From Toxoplasma gondii ME49 (lineage: Eukaryota > Apicomplexa > Conoidasida > Eucoccidiorida > Sarcocystidae), in assembly GCF_000006565.2 (NCBI RefSeq), contig NC_001799.1, positions 1 to 34,996 of the forward strand: 34,996 nucleotides of DNA, read 5' to 3'. Position 1 is the first letter of the stretch. The number at the start of each line of letters is the position of its first letter. The translations under genes were made by a program, and so were the position numbers. The notes below the pieces were generated by a model, which was given only the letters and a program-made list of their open reading frames with translations, made no database searches and was not told where the DNA came from. This document shows positions 25,103-34,996 of the stretch, one piece after another.

Positions 25103-28100
25103 TTAATAGTTAATAGTTAAATTAAGATAATTTTCTTCTAAATCGTCTGTTATTAAAAATAATTCTAAATTTAAAATTAATCCATTAAATTCTTTTAAAA
25201 TAACGCGAAAAGATTCAGTAATAGTTGAATTTTGTAGTTCAGTATTTCTAAATAATAAATATTCTTTAAGATTATTACGTGCAAAACAATCATCAGATTT
25301 ATAATTTAAAATTTCTTTTAAATTATATGAAGCTCCAAAAGCTTCTAAAGCCCAAATCTCCATTTCTCCAAATCGTTGACCTCCTAAATTTTTTTTACCT
25401 TTTAAAGGTTGTTGTAAAATTTCAGTATAAGGTCCTGTAGTTCTAAAATGAAGTTTATCTTTAATCAAATGAATTAATTTTGAATACCTAGAAACTCCAC
25501 AAAGAACCGAAGATTTTAATTTTACACCAGTTCTTCCATCTCTAATAATAAATTTTCCTGGTAAATTAAAATTATATAATCAATTAAAACCTTTTTTAAA
25601 GTTATTAAACATTAAAAAATTATATATTAAAATTTTTAGATAATTAAAATATAAATTAGAAGAAGTAGTAAATGAAGGTAAAATTCTAATATTATAAGAA
25701 AAACTTATTTTCCCAACTAAAGCTTCAAATAATTGTCCTAAATTCATGCGAGATGGAATACCTAAGGCACCAACAATAATATCTGGATAAAAAGAATTTT
25801 GTAAAAAAGGTAAATCAGCGTTTTCTGCTATATAAGATAAAATTCCTTTATTTCCATATCTTCCACATAATTTATCTCCAACTGTTAAAAATCTTTGTTT
25901 ACATATAAAAATTCTACATTTTAAATAACTATTATTATAAGTTTTATATTTATGACGAGAACTTATATTTACTAAAAATAATTCAATTTTACTTACTCTA
26001 CCGCTTTTTCCTGTTTGAATATATAAAGAATTATCTTTAATATTTCTAATTGTTTTACCAAAAATAGAATATATAAGTTTAAATATAGATTTATAAGTAT
26101 AAGTAGGTTTTGCAACTTTTATTTTTGTTAGTAAAATACTTCCAGTTAAAATTTTTTCACCTTCTTTAATAATACCTAAGGAATCTAAATTTTTTTTAAT
26201 ATAATAACTTTGTTTAGGGATTTCTAATGTACTAAATTCAATGTCATTTTCATTATTATAACAAAAATTAAATTCATAAATATCCATATGAAGAGAACTG
26301 AATAATTGTTGATATAAAACTCTTTTACTAACAATTACAGCATCTTCAAAATCATATCCACAAAAATTACCATAATAAAATAATAAATTATTTCCTATTG
26401 CAAATTCTGAGTCTATAATATCTTGATGTTGTGTTAGTAATTGATTAGTAAATACTCTTTCACCGTTTCATACTAAAGGTTTTTGATGAATTATTGTATT
26501 TTGATTACTTTTTTTATATTTTGATAAATAATATACTATCTCTCTATTAAATAAATCTTTAATATGTATTTTTAAAGAAGAAGCATTTAAAACTATTCCT
26601 TCTTGTAGAGCTTTAATAGTAGTATCTGATTTAGTTATTATTTCTTTTTCATATCCAGTAATAACAAAAGATTTTTTTTTATTTAATAATGGAACTGATT
26701 GACTTTGCATTTTAGCTCCCATTAAGCATCTTGCTGGGTCGTTATATTTAATAAAAGGAATTAAATTTTCTGTAAATGAAAATAAATCTGTAAATTCTAA
26801 TAAAATACTTTTTTTATTAGAAAAAAATTTAATTCTAAAATTATTTTTATTATATACTAATCTAACGTTCATTAAATATTTTATTTTACGTAAATTAATA
26901 TTATTAAATTGAATTAAATATAATTCTTGATCTAAAGATGTTTTAAAATTTAAAAATTCTTTAGTTTTATTTTTAAATATAGAACTAAAATAAACTTGTA
27001 TTATACCTTTTTTATATATTCGTATATGTTTAGCAAAACTAACAACTAAACCACAATTAATTCCTTCGGTAGTATCTATTAAACATAATTTACCTAATTG
27101 ATTTAAACAAATTTCTCGTAAATTTAAAATTCCTTTTGAAAAAGAATTATAATTATTTAATTTATATTTATGCATAAGTTCTGAGAAACTATTAATTTGT
27201 TCTAAATATTGAATTAATGGGTTAAGAATTAATAATTCTTTAAAATTATATACTTTTAATAAAGAAAATTTTTGTAATTTGATTAAATTTGGTATAATAG
27301 ATATAAATTTTTTTAAATAAAATTTAAAATTATGTTGAAAATAATTACCTATTGTATTAATGTGTTTATTATCTAAATGATCTATAGTTTTAAAACATAA
27401 TTTTTTAGATTGTAAATCTAATAATAAATCTAATATAAATATAAAATCAATAATTAAAAGATTATTTTTACTAAAATCTCCGTAATTATAATTTAATTTA
27501 TCTTTACTAATTATAAAATTTTTATAATTTTTATTTAAAATTGTTAATTTAAAAATAGATTTTAAATAATTTAAATTTTTTAATATAATTTTTTTATTAT
27601 TAACTAAATCAGTTTGTAAAGCTGAAAAAATTAATAATTTTAAAATTTTAGAATTTTTATATCTAGAATATTTTAAAATATCTGTATTTTTAATTCCTAA
27701 ATAATATAAAAATAAAATAAAATTAAATTTTAAATTTTTAATAGATAAATAAATTTGTTTTAATTTTAAATCTAAAATAATATTAAAAAAATTTGAATTT
27801 GTTAATAATAATTTAGCATAATAAATATTATATTTTCTTTTTAAATATTTATTAAAAAATATACCATTTGAAGTAAAATATTTTGAAATAAATATTTTTT
27901 TTAAACCATTTAAATAACAATAATTATATGAATTATATTTAGGTAATTCAAAAATTAATAAATTCTTAAAAAAAACTTTATTTGTTTTTAAATTTTGAAA
28001 TTTTAATGGTAAAAAAATTTTTATTAAAGAGTTTATATATTGTACATTATCTAAAAAATTAATATTATTAACTTTAAAATATAATAAGTCATAAAGACAA

Positions 28101-28258
28101 ATTAAATTTCAATTTTTATATTTATTATTAAAATTAAAATATTCTGGAAATATATTTTTTATTAAAATAATTAATTTTTTTTTTAAAAAAAAATAAAAAT
28201 CAGTATAAAAAATTTTATTTGATTTAATTGAAAAAAAAGTCTTTATTTTAAAATTCAT
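25103..28258 (-). CDS. rpoB: RNA polymerase beta subunit
   Basis: A 1051-residue subunit, near the plastid norm (about 1070). UGA codons are 50 (28109), 597 (26468) and 893 (25580). The first 330 residues are very diverged. From there, LIQYLEQINSFSELMHKYKL corresponds to the rifampicin-pocket segment, followed by LCLIDTTEGINCGLVVSFAK (PIETPEG.N.GLI). Later motifs are DPARCLMGAKMQSQSVPLL, RYGNKGILSYIAENADLPF (RHGNKG) and, at the end, GGQRFGEMEIWALEAFGASY (GGQRFGEMEVWALEAYGA). I checked the frame before and between the standard-code fragments and saw no UAA or UAG. The alpha subunit gene is absent. Confidence 0.95.
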
Positions 28259-28288
28259 AATTTTAAAAAATTTTATTAAAATAAAAAA

Positions 28289-29686
28289 TTAATAAAATAA
28301 TTTTTGTGCTCTTGCTACAATTAAAAGAGGAACTTCTAATTCTAATTCAAAAGAAATTTTAGAACATATATTATAACAATAACCATAAATTAAAATCATT
28401 AACGTAGATTTTAAATTTAACCCTCTATGTAATAAAAAGAATAAAAAATCTAATTCAAGCTTAGAGATTGTAGCTTCTTGATTAATATATGCTGAAAAAT
28501 TATTAATAATAGTATAAGGTATTGTAGCTGTAAAAGCATTACATCCTATTAATAAAGAATTACATTCAGTATAATTATAACTATTAAGAGCTGTTTTAAA
28601 AATTGTAACTAAACCTCTATAAGTATAAAAAGAAAAATTAAAAGAAAGACTCTTAGATAAAATAAAACTTTTTGTATTTTTTCCAATATGTAACATTTTA
28701 GTTCCAGTATCAGAAACTTGATAATCTGAAAGCATTGCTAAAGAAAAAAAATTACTAAAAGATTTATTTCCTATTAAATATGTAGAAGGATATTTCCAAG
28801 TTATTACTGACCCTATTTCAATTTGTATCCAATTTAAAAAACTTTTATCCATACAAAATCCCCGTTTAGTTGTAAAATTATATAAACCACCTTCTCCTAA
28901 TTGATTACCTCTATATCAATTTTGAATTGTAGAATATTTTAAATTAGCTTTTGTTTTTATAAATAATTCAACTATAGCTATATGTAATTGAGATTCTAAA
29001 AACATAGGAGCTGAACAACCTTCAAAATAAATTAATTTTGAATTTTCCGATAAAACTATTAATGTTCTTTCAAATTGAGCGAAATTTTCTGAATGAGTTC
29101 TAAAATATGTTGTTAAATTAATATTAGAATTTAAATCTTTCATAACAAAACAAAAAGATCCTTCATTAAAAATAATAGAATTTATAGTTAAAAAAAAATT
29201 ATCTGTATTACTAACAATCGACCCTAAATAAGAAAAAATTAAATATGGATAAAATATTATACTTTGAAAAAAAGATAAAAAGAATAATCCCATTTTAATT
29301 AAAAAGAAAGTAGTTAAATTTAATAATAATACACTATCAAATATTACATCTAAAATTAAATTTTCTGAAAATTTTAATTCTAATCCTAATTTAGATAAAA
29401 TTGATTTATATTTATTTTTATTAGTGTAAACATTTAAAGGGATTGAATAATAAGAAATATCATCAAAAGCAAATTCAGGTAATTCATAAAAGCACCAATC
29501 AGGTTGTTTAAATTTATTTAAAATCGATAGAGCATTTAATCTAAAAATATATAAGAAAATAAAATTATCTTGCTTAAAAATTAATTTATTTACCATATTA
29601 ATATTTAAACCTCCTATCAATCTTACTGTATTAAATAAATCTGTATTATTATTATATTTATTATATAAATATTTATATAATTTCAT
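28289..29686 (-). CDS. sufB: Fe-S cluster assembly scaffold SufB (Ycf24)
   Basis: A 465-residue scaffold (E. coli 495) that with SufC and SufD builds Fe-S clusters. Diagnostic blocks are KQPDWCFYELPEFAFDDISYYSIP-like N-terminal sequence (about 69-93), SENSKLIYFEGCSAPMF, QLHIAIVELF, NWYRGNQLGEGGLYNFTTKR (Trp257 = UGA, 28916), WIQIEIGSVITWKYPSTYLI, DTGTKMLHIGKNTKSFILSK and the C-terminal L..RGL.....L.I.G. The ATG at 29686 is chosen because an upstream extension would read into trnT. That ATGAAA lies in the inverted repeat and is shared with rps4. SufB is one of only two genes here with a role outside gene expression; SufC and SufD must come from the nucleus. Confidence 0.96.
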
Positions 29687-29726
29687 ATTTAGTAAAAAAA
29701 AATTAAATATATAAAATAAAAAAATC

Positions 29727-29798
29727 AACTGATAAAGGGATTCGAACCCATAACCTCCTGATTACAAATCAGCGGCTCTACCATTGAGCTACATCAGC
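29727..29798 (-). tRNA. trnT: tRNA-Thr (UGU), right IR copy
   Basis: Identical to 5199-5270 (anticodon loop TTTGTAA). It lies 40 bp before the sufB start, on the same strand, so this copy leads from LSU into the sufB-rpo unit. Confidence 0.95.
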
Positions 29799-29836
29799 GA
29801 AAAAAATTTATCTTCGAAGAAAAGCAAAAATTTGCT

Positions 29837-30089
29837 AAAAACATTACTATTTTTATACAATTTTTCTTTTTAATAAATGTTCTTTTTAAATTCTTACTCA
29901 ATCTTATGAACAGAATATTAATCTTAAAGTTTTTTCCTACTTATATGCTTTCAGTAGTTATTTTTATTAAACTTAGCTACTCAGTAAAATACTTATGATA
30001 AAATAACTGAACTACTATAGGTTTAATCTCCTTGGTCCTCTCGTACTAAAGGAAATACTTTACAATATTCTTACGTTTACATCGGATAC

Positions 30090-30125
<36 letters not shown>

Positions 30126-30177
30126 ACGTGCCGCTTTAATGGGCGAACAGACCAACCCTTGAGACCTGCTACAGCCT

Positions 30178-30220
<43 letters not shown>

Positions 30221-30715
30221 AATATGGACTATCGGGAGAGATCAGCCTGTTATCCCTAGAGTAACTTTTATCCGTTAAGCGACAATCCTACCACTTAGAG
30301 TTGTCGGATCACTAAGACCGACTTTCGTCCTTGTTTAAGTAGTTACTCTCACAATCAAGCCTTCTTATTATTTACCTTTACATTTATTAATTTTAATATT
30401 TTATTTTTATTAAAATAAAAGACCTTTGTGCACCTCCGTTACTCTTTAGGAGGCAACCGCCCCAGTCAAACTACCTTTTTGAAATTTTTATATAATATGA
30501 TAAAAAAATTATAGTTAGAAATTAAAATTTATTAAAGTGGAGTTTCATTAATAGTATAAACTTCCCACTTACACTATATAAATAAAATTTAATTTCAATT
30601 TCAAATTGCAGTAAAGCTTCATAGGGTCTTTCTGTCCTGATGTAAAAAGTCTGTATCTTTACAAACATTTCTATTTCACCGAATATTTCTTAAAGACAGT
30701 GTTCAAGTCGTTACA

Positions 30716-30746
<31 letters not shown>

Positions 30747-30747
30747 T

Positions 30748-30779
<32 letters not shown>

Positions 30780-32484
30780 AGCCGCCGTTTACTAGAGCTT
30801 ATAAAAAAATTATTTGTATAACATAAAAATTTTTTTTAACTTACTAGCACTGGGCAGGTGTCAGTATCCTTACTTCATAATTACATTTTGCGGATACCTG
30901 TGTTTTTGATAAACAGTCGCTTGAACCTTTTAATTGCAGCCTTATAGGCATCCTTTATCCCGAAGTTACAGGATTGTTTTGCCGAGTTCCTTAAAGAAAT
31001 TTATTTCGTCCTCTTAGTACGTTATAGTACCTACTCACTTGTGTCAGTTTTAGTACGGGCATATCTATAATTATACAATATCATTTTTCTAGCAAAAATT
31101 TTATTTCTAAGTAAAAATCATTTATTATATTACTTAGAATTTATATTTAGGTCACTACTTGTATACTATATAAATATGGTTCAAGAATATTAACTTGATT
31201 CCCATCAATTACAATAAATTTCTTATCTTAGGCCCCGACTAACCCTATGCGGTTTATCCTTTCATAGGAACCTTTTGAGTTTTTGAGGTATTAGATTCTT
31301 CTTAATATTTAAGTTACTTAAACCGACATTCTCACTTCTACTTTATTCACAAAATTTAATAACTTTGCTTTATTTTAATGTAGAACGCTCCCCTACCGAT
31401 CTATTTTTAATTAATAGATCCCATTACTTCGATAAAAAAATATTTTATTGTTCATTTTAGGTGCAGAATTACTTTACCAGTAAGCTTTAACGCACTTTTT
31501 AAAGGAAAACTGCTTCAAGCTAACCTTCTGGTTGTATACGTAACAACTCCACATCCTTTAAAATTTTCGTTATATTTTTATCTTAGTTTATGGTCTGGGT
31601 TGTTTCCCTTTTGACTTATAAGATTATCCCTAAAAGTCTCACTTATTATAATGTTAATATAAAAATATTATTAGTTTATAGTGATTTTAAAAACAGTGCT
31701 TTACCCTTTTTATATATATTATAATAGCTGCGCCTCAATACATTTCGGGGAGAACCAGCTAGCTCCAAATTCGACAAGCATTTCACAACTAACCTCATTT
31801 CTTCTGATAATTTTGCAGCATTAATCAGTTCGAACCTCTATATAAAGTTATTTATATTTCATTCTGAACAAGGTTATATCAATTGGATTCGCGCTTTTGG
31901 TTATATACAAACGCTATTACTAATTGTAATAACTCGTTTTCACTATGGCTTCAAGTTTAATTTTAGCCTTTTGCTTAAAAACCAAAACTTATCGGTTCCT
32001 TCTTCAACAGGCAAATAGTTAGGTTCATATACCCTTCTATTGTTGTTAGGATTAAAATTTCAGTCTCTTTTCACTCCCCACCCGGGGTTCTTTTCATCTT
32101 TCCCTCACGGTACTAGTACACTATCGGTTACTTTAAAGTATTTAGTTTTACAAGGAAGTTCTTGTTTCTTCAATATAAACCAGTTGTTTATATTTACTTT
32201 ATTTTATTTTTATTTAAACTAAACGTCTAACGTTTCTTATCCCTACTCGTTCGCCACTACTAAGGGAATAATTGTTATTTTCTTTTCCTTTGAGTACTAA
32301 GATGATTCAGTTCCTCAAGTAAATCATTTTTAATTTAAAAAATATTAAAAGGTTCCCTATTCGGAGATCTTACTTAAAGTATATAAGCTATAAATAAGTT
32401 TTTCGTATATATATATTTTTTACGTCCTTCATCGTCTTAAAGTACCTAGACATCCTTTTTTTCCTATAATTTAAAATTTTTATT
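29837..32484 (-). rRNA. rrl: Large subunit (23S-type) rRNA, right IR copy
   Basis: Mirror of 2513-5160. The sarcin-ricin loop, peptidyl-transferase and GTPase-centre landmarks are all present on the minus strand. Ends are approximate as in the other copy; a small AA/C difference lies just beyond its 3' end. It is transcribed towards trnT and sufB. Confidence 0.95.
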
Positions 32485-32543
32485 TTATTTTTTCACTTTT
32501 TTACTTATATCCCGTATATAATTTTAATTTTATATTTATATAT

Positions 32544-32617
32544 AAACGAGGAGCCGATTTGAACCGCTGACCTTCGGGTCATGAGCCCGACGAGCTACCA
32601 ACCTGCTCTACCCCGCT
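32544..32617 (-). tRNA. trnfM: Initiator tRNA-fMet (CAU), right IR copy
   Basis: Identical to 2380-2453: three G-C pairs in the anticodon stem, loop CTCATGA, A1-U72 acceptor end. It leads into LSU on the minus strand. Confidence 0.95.
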
Positions 32618-32642
32618 TTAAATATTTCTTAATCTTAAATCC

Positions 32643-32715
32643 AGAGTCAAGAGGGATTTGAACCCCCGTCATTGTAGTCCGTAGCCACATACTCTTCCAA
32701 CTGAGCTATTGACTC
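32643..32715 (-). tRNA. trnR: tRNA-Arg (ACG), right IR copy
   Basis: Identical to 2282-2354 (acceptor GAGTCAA/TTGACTC, loop CTACGGA). First gene of the minus-strand fMet-LSU-trnT unit, divergent from trnV. Confidence 0.95.
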
Positions 32716-32750
32716 GTAACTATATAAGTTACCTATACTTAAATAATATA

Positions 32751-32822
32751 GGGTAGTTAGCTTAGTGGTAGAGTATATGCTTTACAAGCACATAAGTATT
32801 GGTTCGATTCCAATACTGCGCA
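32751..32822 (+). tRNA. trnV: tRNA-Val (UAC), right IR copy
   Basis: Identical to 2175-2246 (loop TTTACAA, one acceptor mismatch at 2-71). It opens the plus-strand trnV-trnR-trnL run, 35 bp from the divergent trnR(ACG). Confidence 0.94.
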
Positions 32823-32831
32823 TAAAATAAA

Positions 32832-32904
32832 AGGTCTATCGTCTAATGGGTAAGGACAAAAACCTTCTAAGGTTTTTATGTAGGTTCGAAACCTACTAGG
32901 CCTA
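32832..32904 (+). tRNA. trnR: tRNA-Arg (UCU), right IR copy
   Basis: Identical to 2093-2165; acceptor AGGTCTA/TAGGCCT, anticodon read as UCU within the AAAACCTTCTAAGGTTTT near-palindrome. Confidence 0.9.
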
Positions 32905-32918
32905 ACTAAGATTAGTAT

Positions 32919-32994
32919 GCGGATGTGGCGAAATTGGTAGACGCGTTAGATTTAGGATCTAATAAACTTGAGAGTTCGAGTCTCTCCTTCCGTA
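32919..32994 (+). tRNA. trnL: tRNA-Leu (UAG), right IR copy
   Basis: Identical to 2003-2078; loop TTTAGGA, T stem GAGAG/CTCTC. It is convergent with trnN. Confidence 0.94.
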
Positions 32995-33016
32995 GTAATA
33001 TATTTCCAAAAAATTT

Positions 33017-33089
33017 CTCCTCAGATTGGATTTGAACCAACGACTCTTCGGTTAACAGCCGAAAGCTCTAACCACTGAGCTACTGAAGA
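33017..33089 (-). tRNA. trnN: tRNA-Asn (GUU), right IR copy
   Basis: Identical to 1908-1980; loop CTGTTAA, acceptor TCTTCAG/CTGAGGA. It is divergent from trnA across the A/T-only spacer. Confidence 0.95.
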
Positions 33090-33129
33090 TATATTATATT
33101 ATATATTTTATATATATATATAATATATA
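33090..33129. promoter_or_regulatory. Candidate divergent promoter spacer, all A/T (right arm)
   Basis: Mirror of 1868-1907: about 40 bp of TA alternation between trnN (minus) and trnA (plus, leading into SSU). Promoter function is inferred only from the divergent gene orientation. Confidence 0.35.
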
Positions 33130-33202
33130 GGGGATATAGCTCAGGAGGTAGAGCACTTTTTTTGCAAAAAAGAAATTTACGGTTCAAGTCCGTTTATCTC
33201 CA
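33130..33202 (+). tRNA. trnA: tRNA-Ala (UGC), right IR copy
   Basis: Identical to 1795-1867; acceptor GGGGATA/TATCTCC, loop TTTGCAA. It is upstream of and co-directional with SSU. Confidence 0.95.
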
Positions 33203-33249
33203 TATATTTATCATATATTTATTTTTCCCTTAGATGTTTTAAAGGTTCA

Positions 33250-34247
33250 GGAAATTATTACGAGTTTGATCCTGGCTCCGGAAGAACGCAAGAGATGTGC
33301 TTAACACATGCTAATTGAATGGTATTAATATATCATAGTGTAATAGTGAGTAATGTATGAGAATTTATTTTTAGAATATAATAAAAATTTAATAATTTAT
33401 AATAAACGCAATAGTGTTTTAAAAGATAATTATTGTCTAAAAAAAAGCTCATATCTAATTAGCTAGTTGGTGAAGTAATAGTTTTACCAAGGCGAAGATT
33501 AGTAGCTGCCTTGAGAGGGGAAACAGCCACATAGAGATTGAAATACAGCTCTAACTCCTAAGGGGGGCAGCAGTGGGGAATTTTCTGCCAATAAGCGCAA
33601 GCTTGACAGAGCGTCATCACATGAAGGAGGAAGGCCTATAAAGGTTGTAAACTTCTTTTGCTTAAAAAAATAATACTGACGTTTAAGTTTAAAAAGTATC
33701 GGCTAACTCCGTGCCAGCAGCCGCGGTCATACGGGGGATACAAGCGTTTTCCAAAATTACTGGGCGTAAAGTGTATGTAGGTGGATTGGTATGTTCTTCC
33801 TTAAATACTATTTGATAAATTTAGAAAAAGGAAGAAAACTATTAATCTTGAGTTCGATAAGGGTAAGAGGAATTTTTTGAGGAGTAGTGAAATGCGAAGA
33901 TACAAAAAAGAAGATCAACAGCGAAAGCATCTTACTGGGTCGATACTGACACTGAGATACGAAAGTTAAGGTAGCAAATGGGATTAGATACCCCAGTAGT
34001 CTTAACTGTAAACAATGGATACTCGGTACTGGAGACATTAAATATATAAATTCAGTACCCTAGCTAACGCGTTAAGTATTCCGCCTGAGTAGTACGCTCG
34101 CAAGGGTGAAACTCAAAGGAATTGACGGGGGCTCGTACAAGCGGTGGAGCACGTAATTTAATTCGATGTAACGCGATAAACCTTACCAGAACTAGACTAA
34201 ATTTATTTTAAATTATTAATATTAATTAATAAAAAATTTACAGGAGG

Positions 34248-34296
<49 letters not shown>

Positions 34297-34750
34297 TACG
34301 AGCGCTACCCTTATTTAAAGTTTTTTATATCTTTAAAAACAGACTATATAAATTTTTGTACTAAATTAGTAGGAAGGAGAGGAAAACGTCAAGTCTTTAT
34401 GCCCTTTATGTTCTGGGCTACATACGTGCTACAATAGATGGTACAATAATTTTTAAAAATAAATACAATATCAATTTATTTTTAATTTATTTGTGAAAAT
34501 AAATGTAATAATTGAAAACCATTTTTAGTTCGGAACATAAACTGCAATTTGTTTATGTAAAGTTGGAATCGCTAGTAATCGCCGGTCAGCATTACGGCGG
34601 TGAATAAGTCTTCGAGCCTTGTACACACCGCCCGTCACGCCACGGAAATTGATTATTTTTTAAAACTTTTGATAAAAGGATAAATAATAATAAATAACTG
34701 GGGTGAAGTCGTAACAAGGTAGCTGTACTGGAAGGTGCTGCTGGATAATT
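33250..34750 (+). rRNA. rrs: Small subunit (16S-type) rRNA, right IR copy
   Basis: Mirror of 247-1747, here on the plus strand with GAGTTTGATCCTGGCTC near 33262, the 530 loop near 33713 and the CACCGCCCGTCA decoding segment near 34626. The 3' end after GCTGGAT reads AATTTAC, so the CCTCC anti-Shine-Dalgarno is absent in this copy too. Ends are approximate. Confidence 0.96.
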
Positions 34751-34917
34751 TACTAAATTAAAAAAATTTAAATTTAAAAGAGAAAATTTTTCCTGGCAGT
34801 TTTTAGCAGTTAAGAACCACTTCATAAGTAAACAATGATTGTGAAAAAAACATTGCGGCGAAAATACTATTTAAAACTATTAATGGGAGAATAGCCAGGC
34901 GCTAGTAAATAAAAAAA
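34751..34917. other. Spacer between SSU 3' end and trnI (right arm)
   Basis: Mirror of 80-246. No gene or tRNA fold is seen. The ORF antisense to this region and the rRNA end is not considered real. Confidence 0.5.
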
Positions 34918-34989
34918 CCGCTGGTAGCTCAACGGTAGAGCACGCTTTTGATAAGGGCGTGGTTTCTGGTTCGATTCCAGGGTGGCCTA
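34918..34989 (+). tRNA. trnI: tRNA-Ile (GAU), right IR copy
   Basis: Identical to 8-79 with loop TTGATAA and the same poorly paired acceptor (CCGCTGG against GTGGCCT). It ends 7 bases before the window edge at GAATTC. Confidence 0.88.
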
Positions 34990-34996
34990 TGAATTC

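Larger units (their letters stand above)
29681..34996. repeat. Inverted repeat, right arm (rRNA/tRNA operon)
   Basis: 5316 bp, mirror of 1-5317, with the same gene content in opposite orientation. The arm ends inside sufB after its second codon. The differences from the left arm are listed there; they lie within about 140 bp of the inner edge, and the sufB leader has one A fewer. The outer end is the window edge, so on a circle the two arms would form one uninterrupted palindrome of about 10.6 kb. Confidence 0.97.

Noticed and set aside
7480..28852. Many genes looking truncated or broken into pseudogene pieces at TGA
   Set aside because: The pieces stay in one frame and the TGA codons fall on conserved Trp positions, so these are intact genes under UGA=Trp.
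29687..29728. A longer sufB with 14 extra N-terminal residues
   Set aside because: The extension starts at the trnT 3' end and reads A/T leader sequence; ATG at 29686 gives the normal start and matches the repeat boundary.
1..34996. CRISPR arrays, insertion sequences, phage genes or other mobile elements
   Set aside because: No direct-repeat arrays, transposase-like proteins or integrase motifs were seen; apart from the group I intron nothing looks mobile.

Overview
The window is a complete apicoplast (relict red-lineage plastid) genome from a coccidian apicomplexan, most likely Toxoplasma gondii. I base this on four things: the ~35 kb size with a large inverted repeat (IR), the extreme AT content, the gene set (rRNAs, 24 tRNA species, ribosomal proteins, tufA, clpC, rpoB/C1/C2, sufB, and no photosynthesis genes), and in-frame UGA at conserved tryptophans, as described for Toxoplasma and Neospora plastids. 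The species name rests on recalled architecture and length, not on a search.

Layout. IR left arm (1-5317) and right arm (29681-34996) are near-perfect reverse complements that would abut at the window ends if the molecule is circular. Each arm, from the window end inwards, carries trnI(GAU), SSU rRNA, trnA(UGC), trnN(GUU), trnL(UAG), trnR(UCU), trnV(UAC), trnR(ACG), initiator trnfM(CAU), LSU rRNA and trnT(UGU). The SSU is transcribed towards the window end. The LSU is transcribed towards the single-copy region. The arms end at the start codons of rps4 (left) and sufB (right), so both protein-coding units share the same LSU-trnT leader.

Plus-strand half (5312-19382): rps4; a ten-tRNA cluster that includes trnL(UAA) with a 188-nt group I intron; a reduced S10/spc/alpha/str ribosomal block (rpl4-rpl2-rps19-rps3-rpl16-rps17-rpl14-rps8-rpl6-rps5-rpl36-rps11-rps12-rps7-tufA); trnF, trnQ, trnW; rpl11; two unassigned ORFs; clpC; trnG; an unassigned ORF; trnS; and a last unassigned ORF that meets rps2 tail to tail. 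Minus-strand half (29686-19372): sufB-rpoB-rpoC1-rpoC2-rps2, very tightly packed.

How the genes work together. Almost everything serves gene expression: a bacterial-type RNA polymerase lacking its alpha gene, and ribosome parts plus EF-Tu. The exceptions are clpC (protein import or proteolysis chaperone) and sufB (Fe-S cluster assembly), plausibly the reason the genome is kept. The most notable biology is decoding. UGA is read as Trp in about 18 genes although the only tRNA-Trp has anticodon CCA. rps8 contains one in-frame UAA and rpoC2 contains an in-frame UAG and UAA, with intact conserved sequence downstream and no usable AUG. The SSU 3' end lacks the anti-Shine-Dalgarno sequence. Two CAU tRNAs must somehow serve initiation, internal Met and AUA-Ile.
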